Source of the DNA: Myxococcaceae bacterium
Lineage (GTDB): Bacteria; Myxococcota; Myxococcia; Myxococcales; Myxococcaceae
DNA: 64,000 nucleotides
Direction: 5' to 3'
Assembly: GCA_017881265.1 (NCBI GenBank)
Contig: JADGRA010000077.1
Location: forward strand, 1 to 64,000
Shown here: positions 1 through 8,173 of the stretch, one piece after another
How positions within the stretch are numbered: position 1 is the stretch's first letter
Layout of the letters: each line of letters opens with the position of its first letter
The notes under the pieces: generated by a model
What the model was told of the DNA's origin: nothing
The model's database searches: none
What the model saw: only the letters and a program-made list of their open reading frames with translations
Translations under genes and position numbers: made by a program

Positions 1-133
1 ACCCGCCGACGAATGAGCCAAAGATTCCAAGCACGATGGTCATGATCCACCCCATCGAGTCTTTGCCCGGCATCACGGCTCGGCCGATGAGTCCCGCGAT
101 GAGGCCCACCACAATCACTGAAGCCATGCCCAT
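1..133 (-). CDS. GlsB/YeaQ/YmgE-type membrane protein (partial)
   Basis: The first 44 codons are present and the 3' end lies beyond the window edge. The translation starts MGMASVIVVGLIAGLIGR and continues through AVMPGKDSMGW into a second hydrophobic stretch ending GSFVGG. The PGKD turn between two short membrane helices is the hallmark of the GlsB/YeaQ/YmgE (transglycosylase-associated) family, small integral membrane proteins linked to general stress. The ATG at 133 has GGAG about seven bases upstream. The family members are usually 80-90 residues, so about half is missing here. The biochemical role of the family is unknown. Confidence 0.85.
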   Translation of the reverse strand, partial: MGMASVIVVGLIAGLIGRAVMPGKDSMGWIMTIVLGIFGSFVGG

Positions 134-286
134 GAGTCGCTCCACGGGTTGACCACCAGGGCACGATTGCCCCTCTCGGCAGCGATGCCTACCTCTCGCC
201 ATGCTCACGGCGAAACAGGCCCCCCTTGATGCGTCGCGGGCTCCGTGGGCCGCGTTCCTGTGGCAGGGGAGAGCGAGGCCCGCGGG

Positions 287-505
287 TTAGCTCGGTCCGG
301 GGCGGGGCTGCTCCTCCGCACCGTCACCGACGATGTGGCGCGCCATCAGCTCCAGACTGGACTTCGCCGCAAGGAGATAGGCGACGGCGACGGTCGTCGA
401 TTTCAGGGCCTGTGGCGGAAGGTGCGGGCCGGTGCGATTGGCAACGTCTTCCATGAAGGCCGACTCCTCGGGCGTGGGCTTCCACGTCGGCTTGTGATCG
501 AACAC
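287..505 (-). CDS. small hypothetical protein
   Basis: A 72-residue frame beginning with GTG. The middle (ESAFMEDVANRTG, then ALKSTTVAVAYLLAAKSS) looks like amphipathic helices rather than the Arg/Pro/Ser-rich text typical of shadow frames here. There is no convincing ribosome binding site and no family is recognised. It stands alone in a poorly coding region, so it may be a remnant. The call rests only on protein-like composition. Confidence 0.3.
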   Translation of the reverse strand: MFDHKPTWKPTPEESAFMEDVANRTGPHLPPQALKSTTVAVAYLLAAKSSLELMARHIVGDGAEEQPRPGPS

Positions 506-1494
506 TCGGCCCAGGAGTAGATCGAGCTGGATCCGGCATGGCTGGCTATTGCCTCGTGCTCAGGCATGGTCGCCGCCCTCTCCCACCCCACCCGAAATTG
601 TCGTGGCGGCGGCCGATCTGCTCCTCCGCATCCCCAGACGGAGCGGCTATGGCCTCCCAGCCCGACGACGAGCTGCCGCTAATCAATGAGATGCTGCGGT
701 CACTGGCCCTCGGCGTTCCATCGGTGGCGGACCGATTCCGACCAGGAGGATAGAGGCGAGGGCGTCAGGAAAGGCTGTGCTCCGGAGTCGCGAGCCGATC
801 CCCCGAGCGGGGCCGCGCTGGTCTAGCGTCGCCGCCGTGGACTCACGCAAGGGGCCGAAGCGGAAGGATGGCCCGCGAGTGCCCGTTGATTCGCCGCTGC
901 CCGTCCCAGGGGGCGTGGTCGTGGCCCTTCAGCGAAACCGCCGAGGAGAGCCTATTGGCCGATGGGTAGTTCCTAGGGCTGGTGGGCCAGAGTGCTTCGA
1001 ACCGCTGGCAGACGCCGCACAGGGCTAGAGACTTGGGCCGTGGGGTGGCGCGCGACCCGCGGGTCTCGACACGCCGTTGCCTCTGTATTCGGCTAGCGCC
1101 ACCTTTGCGGGCTGACCAATCCGTCGCAATTGGAGGCTTGCTCGACTCCCATTTCCACCGGACCGAGCGGTCTGACTTGCTCCCGGCTTCGGGGTCACCC
1201 TGGGCAGTGCTCTGCTTCCGCGAACGGGGACCATGTACTTCGGGAGTCGAGCGCTGGGCTCCGAGCGTCTCTGTGATGGCATCCGGTCCTCAAGCGGTGA
1301 ACTGTGCACGCTCCTGCGGTGGCACGCCGGCCTCCACAGCTTCGAGTGAGGCGCTAAGCGGAGTCGTCGGTCCGGGTCTGTTTGAGCTTCAGCTCCAGGC
1401 TGCCCTTGGCCGCCAGCAGGAACGCGATTGCCACAAGTTCCCCGGTACGTTCAGGACGACGCCGATAGCTGAGCGCTTGGCAGCGACTCCGCGT
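506..1494. other. about 1 kb without a supportable gene
   Basis: All open frames in this stretch (for example at 538-753, 777-1028 and 982-1773) have Arg/Pro/Ser-rich translations with no recognisable motif, signal peptide or ribosome binding site. A short frame from 649 (MASQPDDELPLINEM) is the only protein-like scrap. I see no RNA gene, repeat or insertion sequence. The DNA may be decayed coding sequence. Confidence 0.5.
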
Positions 1495-1650
1495 CTAGCT
1501 GCCGGGAACTACGATGACCTTGGCCGGGGGGGCCGGGGGGGTAACGACCGTCGTCGATGGCTGGGCCGGCGGCGCCTTCGCTTCCGTCGTCGTCGAACAC
1601 CCGAGTGCGAGTGCAGCTGCGACACAACCAGCAATCATCAGTCTCCGCAT
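1495..1650 (-). CDS. small lipoprotein
   Basis: A 51-residue protein starting MRRLMIAGCVAAALALGC, a classic lipoprotein signal peptide with lipobox L-A-L-G-C, so Cys18 is the predicted lipidated residue. The mature part is only about 34 residues of Thr, Pro, Ala and Val (STTTEAKAPPAQPSTTVV, ending VIVVPGS) and is probably a flexible envelope-anchored tail. AGGAG stands eight bases before the ATG at 1650, which is why I prefer this start to a longer in-frame one at 1803. No family is recognised. Such mini-lipoproteins are common in myxobacteria (general knowledge). Confidence 0.7.
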   Translation of the reverse strand: MRRLMIAGCVAAALALGCSTTTEAKAPPAQPSTTVVTPPAPPAKVIVVPGS

Positions 1651-1825
1651 TTGGCATCTCCTGGTTCCGTTGAAGCTGAAAGGTGGCCACGGCCACCCCC
1701 AGACGCAAGCGGGTGGCCTCGAAACAGCCCCCAAACTAGGGGCCCGGGCGGGCCAAAACGGGGCATTTCTTGACGCGCCGACCAAGCTCGCCCCGCAGGG
1801 CACGACCCCGAACTCGGCGCGAAGA

Positions 1826-2005
1826 CTAGTCTCCCAGAACCTTCTTAACCTGCCCGACTTTCTCCTGAGCCTGCCCCGCGACGTTCTCTGTCTTGCCCTT
1901 GGCGCGCAACTTGGGATTGTCGGTAATCTTCCCAGCGATCTCCTTCACCTTGCCCTTTGCCTGGTGAAATATGCCCTTCAGCTTGTCTTTTTCGCTTGAT
2001 GACAT
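1826..2005 (-). CDS. CsbD family stress protein
   Basis: A 59-residue, Lys/Gly/Gln-rich hydrophilic protein: MSSSEKDKLKGIFHQAKGKV, then KEIAGKITDNPKLRAKGK, then ENVAGQAQEKVGQVKKVLGD. The repeated GKVKE / GQAQEKVG pattern and the K.KG.A.QAKGK core are diagnostic of CsbD, a small, largely helical or disordered general-stress protein of unknown biochemical role. The ATG at 2005 is preceded by GGAGAAAACA. It is too short for most automatic gene callers. With the small membrane peptide at 2154-2240 and the GlsB-like protein at the left edge it makes a loose group of stress-type miniproteins on the minus strand. Confidence 0.9.
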   Translation of the reverse strand: MSSSEKDKLKGIFHQAKGKVKEIAGKITDNPKLRAKGKTENVAGQAQEKVGQVKKVLGD

Positions 2006-2153
2006 TGTTTTCTCCTCAATTCAACGTTTGCACGTCCATGAACTCGGGATGCCTGCGGACACGTCGAGCGATTGGTACGGGGCCGAGTGAAAATCGTGCC
2101 GGTTCGCCACGGTTGGGCGCAGAAACGCCTCAATCGGCATCCTGGTCAGCCTT

Positions 2154-2240
2154 TCAGCCTCGCCGGGTCCAGAAGTAGCCTCCTCCGCCAAACACCAGTA
2201 CAAGCACGACAATCAGGATGATGAGGTTGGTGCTGCTCAT
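2154..2240 (-). CDS. DUF3309-like single-span membrane peptide
   Basis: Only 28 residues: MSSTNLIILIVVLVLVFGG followed by GGYFWTRRG. One hydrophobic helix, then a Gly-rich turn and a short basic tail, is the pattern of the DUF3309/YqaE-neighbour class of tiny membrane proteins often found beside CsbD. The start at 2240 has a purine-rich GAGGCGG about seven bases upstream. No enzymatic role is possible at this size. The evidence is the pattern and the CsbD neighbour. Confidence 0.65.
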   Translation of the reverse strand: MSSTNLIILIVVLVLVFGGGGYFWTRRG

Positions 2241-2447
2241 TGCTTGCCGCCTCTCGTTCAGGCCCGCTGCTCAAGCGCTGCAGCTTCCGAGCCAACAGCT
2301 TGCTGGACAAGGCGCTGCCATTCGCTGTCAGTCTCAGGACACCCCCTCCCGTGAAATCGCATTCGTCGTTCTGGTGCGGGTGGAACTAGCCGGCGCGCGT
2401 CGGCGCAGCATATGCGCCAGGCTTCCAGGCGACCCCGTTAGCGCCTG

Positions 2448-2620
2448 CGCAAGTCCCCCGCAGAGCTTCGAGAGCGCGCGGTGCGCCTGGTTCTGGAGCA
2501 ACAGGGGGCACACGATTCGGAGTGGGCGGCAATCAGCTCGATCGCCGGGAAGATGGGCTGCACGTCGGAGACGCTCCGGAAGTGGGTGCGGCAAGCCGAG
2601 CGAGACGCTGGCGGCCGGAG
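2448..2620 (+). pseudogene. IS3-family transposase OrfA fragment
   Basis: The frame reads RKSPAELRERAVRLVLEQQG, then SEWAAISSIAGKMGC, then TSETLRKWVRQAERDAG. This is the helix-turn-helix N-terminus of an IS3-group OrfA (HTH_Tnp_1 type), where RERAVRLV and ETLRKWVRQAE are strongly conserved. Homology stops near 2620 and becomes unrelated sequence. The leucine zipper, the whole of OrfB (the DDE integrase) and the terminal inverted repeats are absent, so this is a dead fragment. Confidence 0.8.
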
Positions 2621-2634
2621 ACCACGACCAACAC

Positions 2635-2757
2635 CCGGTGGTGGACCCGGATGCTGTTACCGATTCGACTGCTCGGTATGCGCCCGGTGGCCACCAGACC
2701 GTAAACCGTGGCCCGCGAAAGACCGAGCTGAGCGGCCACCTCCCTGACGCTGAGCAT
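2635..2757 (-). pseudogene. excisionase-like HTH fragment
   Basis: From an ATG at 2757 the frame gives MLSVREVAAQLGLSRATVYG then LVATGRIPSSRIGNSIRVHHR, the winged helix-turn-helix of excisionase/MerR-like 'DNA-binding domain, excisionase family' proteins. After VHHR the expected recognition-helix continuation is lost and the frame runs antisense into the IS3 fragment. The truncated domain therefore abuts an IS remnant and is probably non-functional. Two related copies lie at 3105-3353 and 4278-4385. Confidence 0.7.
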
Positions 2758-2943
2758 CGGGGTTCCGTTCCCCCCAACTTGGTTCCTGGGGGCCCACGCC
2801 CTGCAGCAAGGATGCAGCAAACGAGAGGGGAACTTCTGTGACCGTTGGAGGGATTGGACGGCTGGGCGGGTTACGAGCGCCGCTTCCACTCTCAGTCCGA
2901 ACAATGGCTTGCATGCCTTGAGACGCAATCCGAACGCCTGGAC

Positions 2944-3001
2944 ATTGGTCAGCTCGGCCTGTCACGCCGGAGGTCACGGGTTCAAGTCCCGTACTCCTCG
3001 C
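2944..3001 (+). other. 3' fragment of a tRNA-Asp(GTC) gene, candidate attachment site
   Basis: The anticodon arm is intact: stem TCGGC / GCCGG around loop CTGTCAC, anticodon GTC. So is the T arm (ACGGG / CCCGT around TTCAAGT), followed by the 3' acceptor strand ACTCCTC and G73. No matching GAGGAGT 5' strand and no D arm lie upstream. A tRNA 3' half without its 5' half is what a site-specific integrative element leaves at its far boundary; Myxococcus phage Mx8 is reported to use tRNA-Asp genes in this way. No integrase is visible, so the attachment-site reading is inference. Confidence 0.7.
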
Positions 3002-3104
3002 TTCGGAAGTGCACGGAAGCAGAGCTGTTTTCAGCTCGGCGCCCGGGGCCTCGTCGCCGCCCTCTGAACCTGGACACAAGGGTGGACACAAGCGCCCGAC
3101 GCTG

Positions 3105-3353
3105 ATGCCCCTCGACGGCGGCATTGGCCGGCTGCTGAGCGTCCGCCAGGTGGCTGAGAGGCTCGGCGTCCATGCCGCGTCGGTCTCCGGACTCTGTCAC
3201 CGAGGCGAGCTCGCACATGTTCGGGTCTCCAACGCTATCCGGATCGCGCCGGCGGACCTGGCGGCCTTCCTAACCGAAAGAGGTCGCCAGAATGACTCGT
3301 GGGGAGACCAGCACCGCGGAGCCGGAACAGGCCACCGACTCCAGTGCGAGTAA
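3105..3353 (+). CDS. excisionase-family HTH protein
   Basis: An 82-residue frame from ATG 3105. Residues 7-30 (GRLLSVRQVAERLGVHAASV) are a helix-turn-helix and residues 31-57 (CHRGELAHVRVSNAIRI, then APADLAAFL) form the wing and following helix of the excisionase/MerR-like domain. The tail QNDSWGDQHRGAGTGHRLQCE is not conserved. It sits 104 bases after the tRNA-Asp fragment, a normal place for an element's directionality factor, but no integrase accompanies it. It may be an intact orphan or a relic. Confidence 0.65.
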   Translation: MPLDGGIGRLLSVRQVAERLGVHAASVSGLCHRGELAHVRVSNAIRIAPADLAAFLTERGRQNDSWGDQHRGAGTGHRLQCE

Positions 3354-3386
3354 GCAACCAGCGGACACGGGCTCCGATGATCGCCC

Positions 3387-3839
3387 TTGAAATCATCCTC
3401 CAAGAGCCTAACGTCCGCGTCGATGCTCACGCTCCTGATGGCTCTGGCTGCAGCGACACCGGCGTCGACTGATTTCTTCGCGAGTCTCAAGCCGGGCGAA
3501 TGGCAGTACCATCGCGTGATTCCCGACCCACAGAACCCGGGGAAGACGCAGGCGATCGACGTCACCGAATGCGAGGACCCGGCTGAGGCGCAGAAGAAAC
3601 AGCGTGCCATGTTAGAGAAGCACGGCTGCAAGTTCGGTGAAGCCAAGCGCGTCGGCGACACCGTCACCACGGTAATTGAGTGCGACACCAAAGGTGCAAA
3701 GGCGAAGATCACCAACGTCTCAGTCCTCACGAAGGATGGCTACCAGAGCACCATCGACACTGAGGGCGATCAGGGTGGCAAGACGGTGAGGCAGCGCGAG
3801 ACACTCACCGCAAAGCGCTTGGGCGATTGCAAGAAGTAG
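3387..3839 (+). CDS. DUF3617 family secreted protein
   Basis: A protein of up to 150 residues with an N-terminal hydrophobic signal (SMLTLLMALAAATPAST), then FFASLKPGEWQYHRVIPDP and paired cysteines (VTECEDPAEAQ, HGCKFGEAKR, VIECDTKGAK, LGDCKK). A 'LKPGEW' start to the mature domain with four spaced cysteines is the signature of DUF3617, periplasmic proteins of unknown function. The start is uncertain: TTG at 3387 gives the longest frame and ATG at 3423 gives a tighter signal peptide, but neither has a good ribosome binding site. It lies among element remnants but is itself intact. Confidence 0.75.
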   Translation: MKSSSKSLTSASMLTLLMALAAATPASTDFFASLKPGEWQYHRVIPDPQNPGKTQAIDVTECEDPAEAQKKQRAMLEKHGCKFGEAKRVGDTVTTVIECDTKGAKAKITNVSVLTKDGYQSTIDTEGDQGGKTVRQRETLTAKRLGDCKK

Positions 3840-3883
3840 GGGCGGCTATTGAGGTGATCGCGCCTAGGTAACGCTGGGCCGCC

Positions 3884-4111
3884 TTAGCGTGAAGCGGTGA
3901 AGTCGTGCTCGCCGCCGTGGCCGGGGTCACGCCCGCAGGTGCTGCCATAGGCGTTGCGGAAGCCACACCGGGTTGAATGCCGCCCTTGTCGATGTGGGCC
4001 GAAGAACCTGTTGCCGTGCTCATCGACTCCGTAGCAGATGCCACTGTGGCCCTTGAGCTTCTGGCAGGTAAAGCCCTCGCTGGTCGGGAAGCGGTAGCCA
4101 CAGAGCTCCAT
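3884..4111 (-). CDS. small Cys/His-rich protein with a duplicated motif
   Basis: A 75-residue protein containing two copies of a CG(Y/F)R...C...GH.G pattern: CGYRFPTSEGFTCQKLKGHSGIC at residues 4-26 and CGFRNAYGSTCGRDPGHGGEH at residues 49-69. The duplicated Cys/His spacing suggests a zinc-binding fold in each half. No named family is recognised and there is no signal peptide. The ATG at 4111 lacks a Shine-Dalgarno sequence (CTTTCCTCC precedes it), so translation may be weak or leaderless. The regular duplication argues that it is a genuine gene. Confidence 0.55.
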   Translation of the reverse strand: MELCGYRFPTSEGFTCQKLKGHSGICYGVDEHGNRFFGPHRQGRHSTRCGFRNAYGSTCGRDPGHGGEHDFTASR

Positions 4112-4277
4112 GGAGGAAAGTCTGCGCTTGCCCCACGGCCTCTACAAGGAGGGCTCGCCCGTGTGGAGGACCTCACGCCCTCGTTCAAGGCTGCGATGCG
4201 AGGGAGGCAACGTGGTGAGCCGAAGCTCCTCGACGTGGCCACCGACGGTGAAAATGGTAGAAGCTCGTCCAGGCGCA

Positions 4278-4385
4278 GCTCGTCCACCTGCGCGTGAGCA
4301 ACGCCATCCGGGTCCGGCGAGAGGACCTTGAGGCTTTCGTGCGCTGTCGGACCACGAGGCTAGACGCACGGGCGGCAAGAGCGTA
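4278..4385 (+). pseudogene. C-terminal fragment of an excisionase-like HTH gene
   Basis: The last 36 codons of an open frame read LVHLRVSNAIRVRREDLEAF then VRCRTTRLDARAARA and a stop. This matches the wing and final helix of the HTH protein at 3105-3353 (LAHVRVSNAIRIAPADLAAF there). The N-terminal HTH half is missing. It is the third copy of this domain within 1.8 kb and supports repeated element insertion and decay here. Confidence 0.6.
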
Positions 4386-4390
4386 GCGCG

Positions 4391-5962
4391 TCACCCGGCC
4401 AGTCGCTGCGCCCCCTTGCGCCAACGCGTCCAGAGGGGAGCGAGGACCAGGAGCATGAGGGTGACGGGCATCAACAATAGCGCTCCTCCGAACGGTCCGC
4501 GCATCGGGTGGAGGATCCAGTACGACCACAGGCCGAGCAGCGCGGGGACGGTGTGGGCGAACAGGGTCAGCAGGCACGCCAGGACGTATGCGATCCAGGC
4601 GTGCCTGGCCCGCGAGACCGCGAAGAGAATTCCCAGAAGGACGGCTAGGCTCAGCGCCAGAGGGACGGCGAGGAAGACGTAGAACTCGGTGACGATCCCT
4701 GAATAGAGGGGCGGGGTGAAATTCCAGCCGTACTCCCGGGCGAGGCTAGCGAGCACGATGTTGGCGAGCGCGATGCCCAGCGCCGAATTCACCATGATCA
4801 CCGCGCCCTGGCCGGTGTCGCCGAACATGACGAGAATGGCGGTGAAGCCCTCGTCATCTCCGATGTGGCCGAAGCGAGCCGGGCACGAGGCGTCGCCGAG
4901 GAAGAATCCAAGACCCATCCGGTCGGGATTCTGCTGGTCCCCCCAAGTGGGCTCGCCCACGCGGGGGAACTGCGGGGATAGCATTTCGCGGGCCATTCCC
5001 TGCGAGAGCACGTGATTCGCGCGACCCTCCGCGGAGAGAGCGACCTCGATGGCGAGCCTGGCCAGATCGGTGGGGGTGGTCCACAGGCCGGCGGCAGCCA
5101 TCTCGGGGTACACGTGCCACCGTCCGGGGACCTCGCGACCGGTCCTGTACGTCCCGCTGGCCGCCAGTTCCGCTGGCTCGGGCGGCAGTGGTTGCTCGTA
5201 GGTGCTCGGGCGCATGCCGATGCGCTCGAAGACCCATTCGCGCATGAGCTCGGGGAAGGGCAGGCCGGTGACATCCGTCATCAGCAGCTGCGCAATGCAG
5301 GCTCCGCCTCCCGAGTAGCCTCATACTGTGCCGGGCACGGCCGCCACGACGACCGGCGGGCTGTTGGCCGGCTTCTCCCCTCCCAGGACCTGGACCAGGT
5401 TCGGACGCGGAGCTCCGACGGCATACCCCGGGAAGAAGTGAACGGTTGTTCCCGCGGTGTGGGACAGGAGCTGGCGCAACGAGACCTTCCGCTCGCGTGT
5501 GACGGGGCTGTCGGGCACCTTCCAGCTCACCAGCCTGCGATTCACGTCCTCATCGAGATCGAGCATGCCGCTCTCGACCAAGCTGAGCGCGCCGACCGCG
5601 GCGACCGGTTTGCTGACCGAGCCGGCCTGGAACAGGGTCTCCGGCGTCACCGGCGTACTCGAGCCGGCGCGCGCGACGCCATAGCCCTTCGCCCAGGCGA
5701 TCTCGAAGTGGTCGATGACCGCGACGCTCGTCCCTGGTATCCCGAGCACGCGCATCAGGTCGCCGAGGCTCAGGGAGAAGAGGGTCGTCGAACCGATCTG
5801 GAGCGGCGCGAGGTGGCTCTCGACTCGCTCCTGCCGAGCGGCGCGGTCGGGGGTGCTCGCCCGCTCGGGGCCTGCCCTGGTCCCGCAGCTGGCAAGCAGG
5901 GTCGCGGCGGCGATCCCCACGAGCTGGCGTGCGGAGAGCACGTTCGCTGCGGAGCGACTCAT
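4391..5962 (-). pseudogene. serine hydrolase (class C beta-lactamase fold) interrupted by an in-frame TGA
   Basis: A 523-codon gene in one frame, broken only by TGA at 5321-5323. The N-terminal part has a lipoprotein-like signal (AAATLLASCG), the catalytic S-x-x-K as SVSK in FQAGSVSKPVAA, and SHTAGTTVHFFPGYAVG. After the stop the frame continues GYSGGGACIAQLL (the Y-x-N-equivalent motif), YPEMAAAGLWTTPTDLARL and a C-terminal domain with three membrane spans. The intact paralogue at 53727-55301 aligns without gaps: its GTKYQYSGGG faces GTV*GYSGGG, so the stop replaces an aromatic residue, Trp in many relatives. This family cleaves beta-lactams, peptides or esters. It could be a real pseudogene, a read-through gene or a sequencing error. 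Confidence 0.85.
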
Positions 5963-6678
5963 GAGTTCTCGTTACGCAACAAGCCGGCGTCGATTGCGCA
6001 GCTTCTCGGCCGCTCGACGGCAGACGCCGGCCGCCGGCGGCAGGTCGGTTGACGGAGGCATCGCAGAGGCGACAAAGACTAGGAGAGCGTGTAGTGCTCC
6101 CCCGAGATCAAGCCACACGTGAGACTTCCTGCCGGTACCCGCGATGACGTAGGTTCAGGTCGGCCTGTTCTAGGTCGAGTGCGCCATCTGGAACATGTTG
6201 CAGCCGGTCCAGGTGATCTTGACCGTCGCGTCGGGGAAGGTGGAGCCGCTGGCGCCTTGCGGTTGAAGCTCCCTTGATCTAACGCCCACTGCCCAACCCC
6301 GCGTTTTCAGGCGGCGCGGTGCAGCAGTATTCAGCAACGCTGACGCACATGTCGTCCGATTCAAATCCGCGTGCGCGCCACGACGGCAATCGCCGAGTTG
6401 CCGAGAACCCGGATTCCTGCGGCTGGTTCTGTCGGCCAATGATCGCTCCCAGGTACTCTGGTGTTTTGACCGCGTCCGCGTACTGTCTCGCTGAGCCCCG
6501 GCGCCCATCCTTTCGTCGCCTCGGGCCCGCTCGACGGCCCGGTCCACCTTCCGGAGTGGACCGCGTCCGCCGGGCCTACCGGGTATTCAAGCTTCCTGAG
6601 TAGCCGGAGCTGGCGGATCACAGCTTCGTGTTTTAGGAGCTGGTCCGCGAGTCGTAAGATTTCTGCGTCCGTCCGTTT
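5963..6678. other. intergenic stretch, no supportable gene
   Basis: About 700 bases between two pseudogenes. The open frames here have no recognisable motif; a frame ending TVKITWTGCNMFQMAHST near 6175 is the only protein-like text and could be the tail of a lost gene. I see no RNA gene or terminal inverted repeat. Confidence 0.4.
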
Positions 6679-6957
6679 TCATGCGCGGCGGCATTCGGCG
6701 CTGGTCTGAGCGCCGCACGGTCGAGCGCTCGCCGCCGGAACCGCGGCCTGGTCGGCCTCGCGGAGAATCCGCACCATCTGCTCTTCCGTGAACCTGCTCT
6801 TGCGCACAGCGCCCTCCGGGCTCAGACGCAGCAGAAGCGCATCCTCGACCGCGGCCCGGTCGGACGGGCGCGAGGTCCCGGCGCGCGAGCGCGCCACCAC
6901 GGCAGGACCAAGCGCCACCAGCGTCGCGACGATGAGGATGCGGTTCCAGTGCGCCAT
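6679..6957 (-). pseudogene. secreted-protein N-terminus joined to an IS3 OrfA fragment
   Basis: From ATG 6957 the frame begins MAHWNRILIVATLVALGPAV, a signal-peptide-like segment. At about 6804 it passes into RKSRFTEEQMVRILREADQ (6748-6804), the N-terminus of an IS3-family OrfA of the R(K/R).RFTEEQI..IL.E type. The homology then breaks and the frame ends at 6679. An insertion sequence appears to have entered a small secreted-protein gene and decayed, leaving this chimera. No OrfB and no inverted repeats remain. Confidence 0.6.
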
Positions 6958-7245
6958 AAGGTCGGACCTCTCCGTTGCAAGATGAAACCCAGCCCGGGCC
7001 GCAAAGTTGCGCCCACCGCATCCCCGCAATGTCACTTGGAGGCGATGCTGTAGGACGGCTGCGGTACGCCAAGGTCGCCCGGCTCCCGCCTGGGGCATTG
7101 CGTACCCACTTCAGAGTCACCTCAGGGCCGCAGACAGAGTCCTTTCCATGCAGCACCGCGAGCGCGTCCAGGCGGGCGAAGTGCAACGCGCTGGAAGCGA
7201 TTTGGGTCTCGCGGTTGCTCGATGTCAGCCGGACGCGACCATCCG

Positions 7246-7892
7246 CTAGCCGTGCTTGGTGAGAACCACGTGGGTAGCGCCCGCTGTCGGAACGTGTTCG
7301 GTGCATCGGTAACCGAGTTTCGGGACGTCGATGCCGGCGAAAAAGGGCTCTCCCGAACCGAGAAGCACGGGCACGATGGCCAAATGCATTTCGTCGATGA
7401 GTCCGGCACGAAGGTATTGCCGAAGGGTGGTGACGCCGCCGCCGAGCCTGACATCCCGGTCCTGGGCGGCGTCCATGGCACGTTCGAGCGCGGCGCGGAT
7501 TCCATCTGTGACGAAGTGAAACGTCGTTCCGCCCGCCATGGTGAAGGACGCGCGCGAGTGATTCGTCAGCACGAAGACGGGCGCGTGGTAGGGCGGGTTG
7601 TCGCCCCACCAACCCTTCCACGTCTCATCGGGCCAGGGCCCTCGCACGGGTCCAAACATGTTCCGGCCGATGACCCACGCGCCGATGTGTCAAAGCCCCG
7701 CGCTGCAAACTCATCGTCCGTGCCCGCGGTTCCACCAGGCTGGTCAAACATCCTGCGAAAGGTGCGTGTGGCGAAGGCCCATTCGTGCAGTGCCGGGCCG
7801 CCAGCGCCAAGTGGGTTGGCTAGGTCCTGGTTGGGGCCAGCACCGTAACCGTCGACGGAAATGGCGAAGGCGTGAACACGAAGCTTGGACAT
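7246..7892 (-). pseudogene. dihydrofolate-reductase-fold (RibD C-terminal) protein, frameshifted
   Basis: ATG 7892 begins MSKLRVHAFAISVDGYGAG and runs to DDEFAARGFD near 7685. There a single-base loss (GACACATCGG where GACAACATCGG would restore the frame) moves the coding to the frame NIGAWVIGRNMFGPVRGPWP. That second frame is complete to 7246: VFVLTNHSRASF, then DVRLGGGVTTLRQYLRAGLID and a LLGSGEPFFAGID end. GGGVTTLRQYL and LVPVLLGSGE-like segments are typical of the small DHFR-like reductases related to RibD and YwjB. AAGGTGC precedes the start. The frameshift is either recent inactivation or a sequencing error. Confidence 0.85.
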
Positions 7893-8173
7893 GAGGGCAC
7901 CTTTTCTCAGCACCTACCTGCTTTCAACGGCCCGGTGGCATTGACGGCCCGCGAACAGTTCGGCGACTCCCGCCACCTCAAGCGAGAGTTTCAGACCATT
8001 CACTGAACGCAGCGAAGTCTCCAGCGTCCCCTCCGCCTTCTTCAATGGTTGTGAGGCGTTGAGACGGTAAGTCACCCGCCCGGCGGCGACGGGCGCGACG
8101 GTGCGTCCTATGGCGAGCCGTCCCGTGCCACCAAGCCTCCGGACGCCGAAGAAACGGATGCCTGGAGGGTGCC

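Noticed and set aside
982-1773. 263-codon plus-strand frame
   Set aside because: Low-complexity Arg/Pro/Ser text without a ribosome binding site; its end overlaps the clear lipoprotein gene on the other strand.
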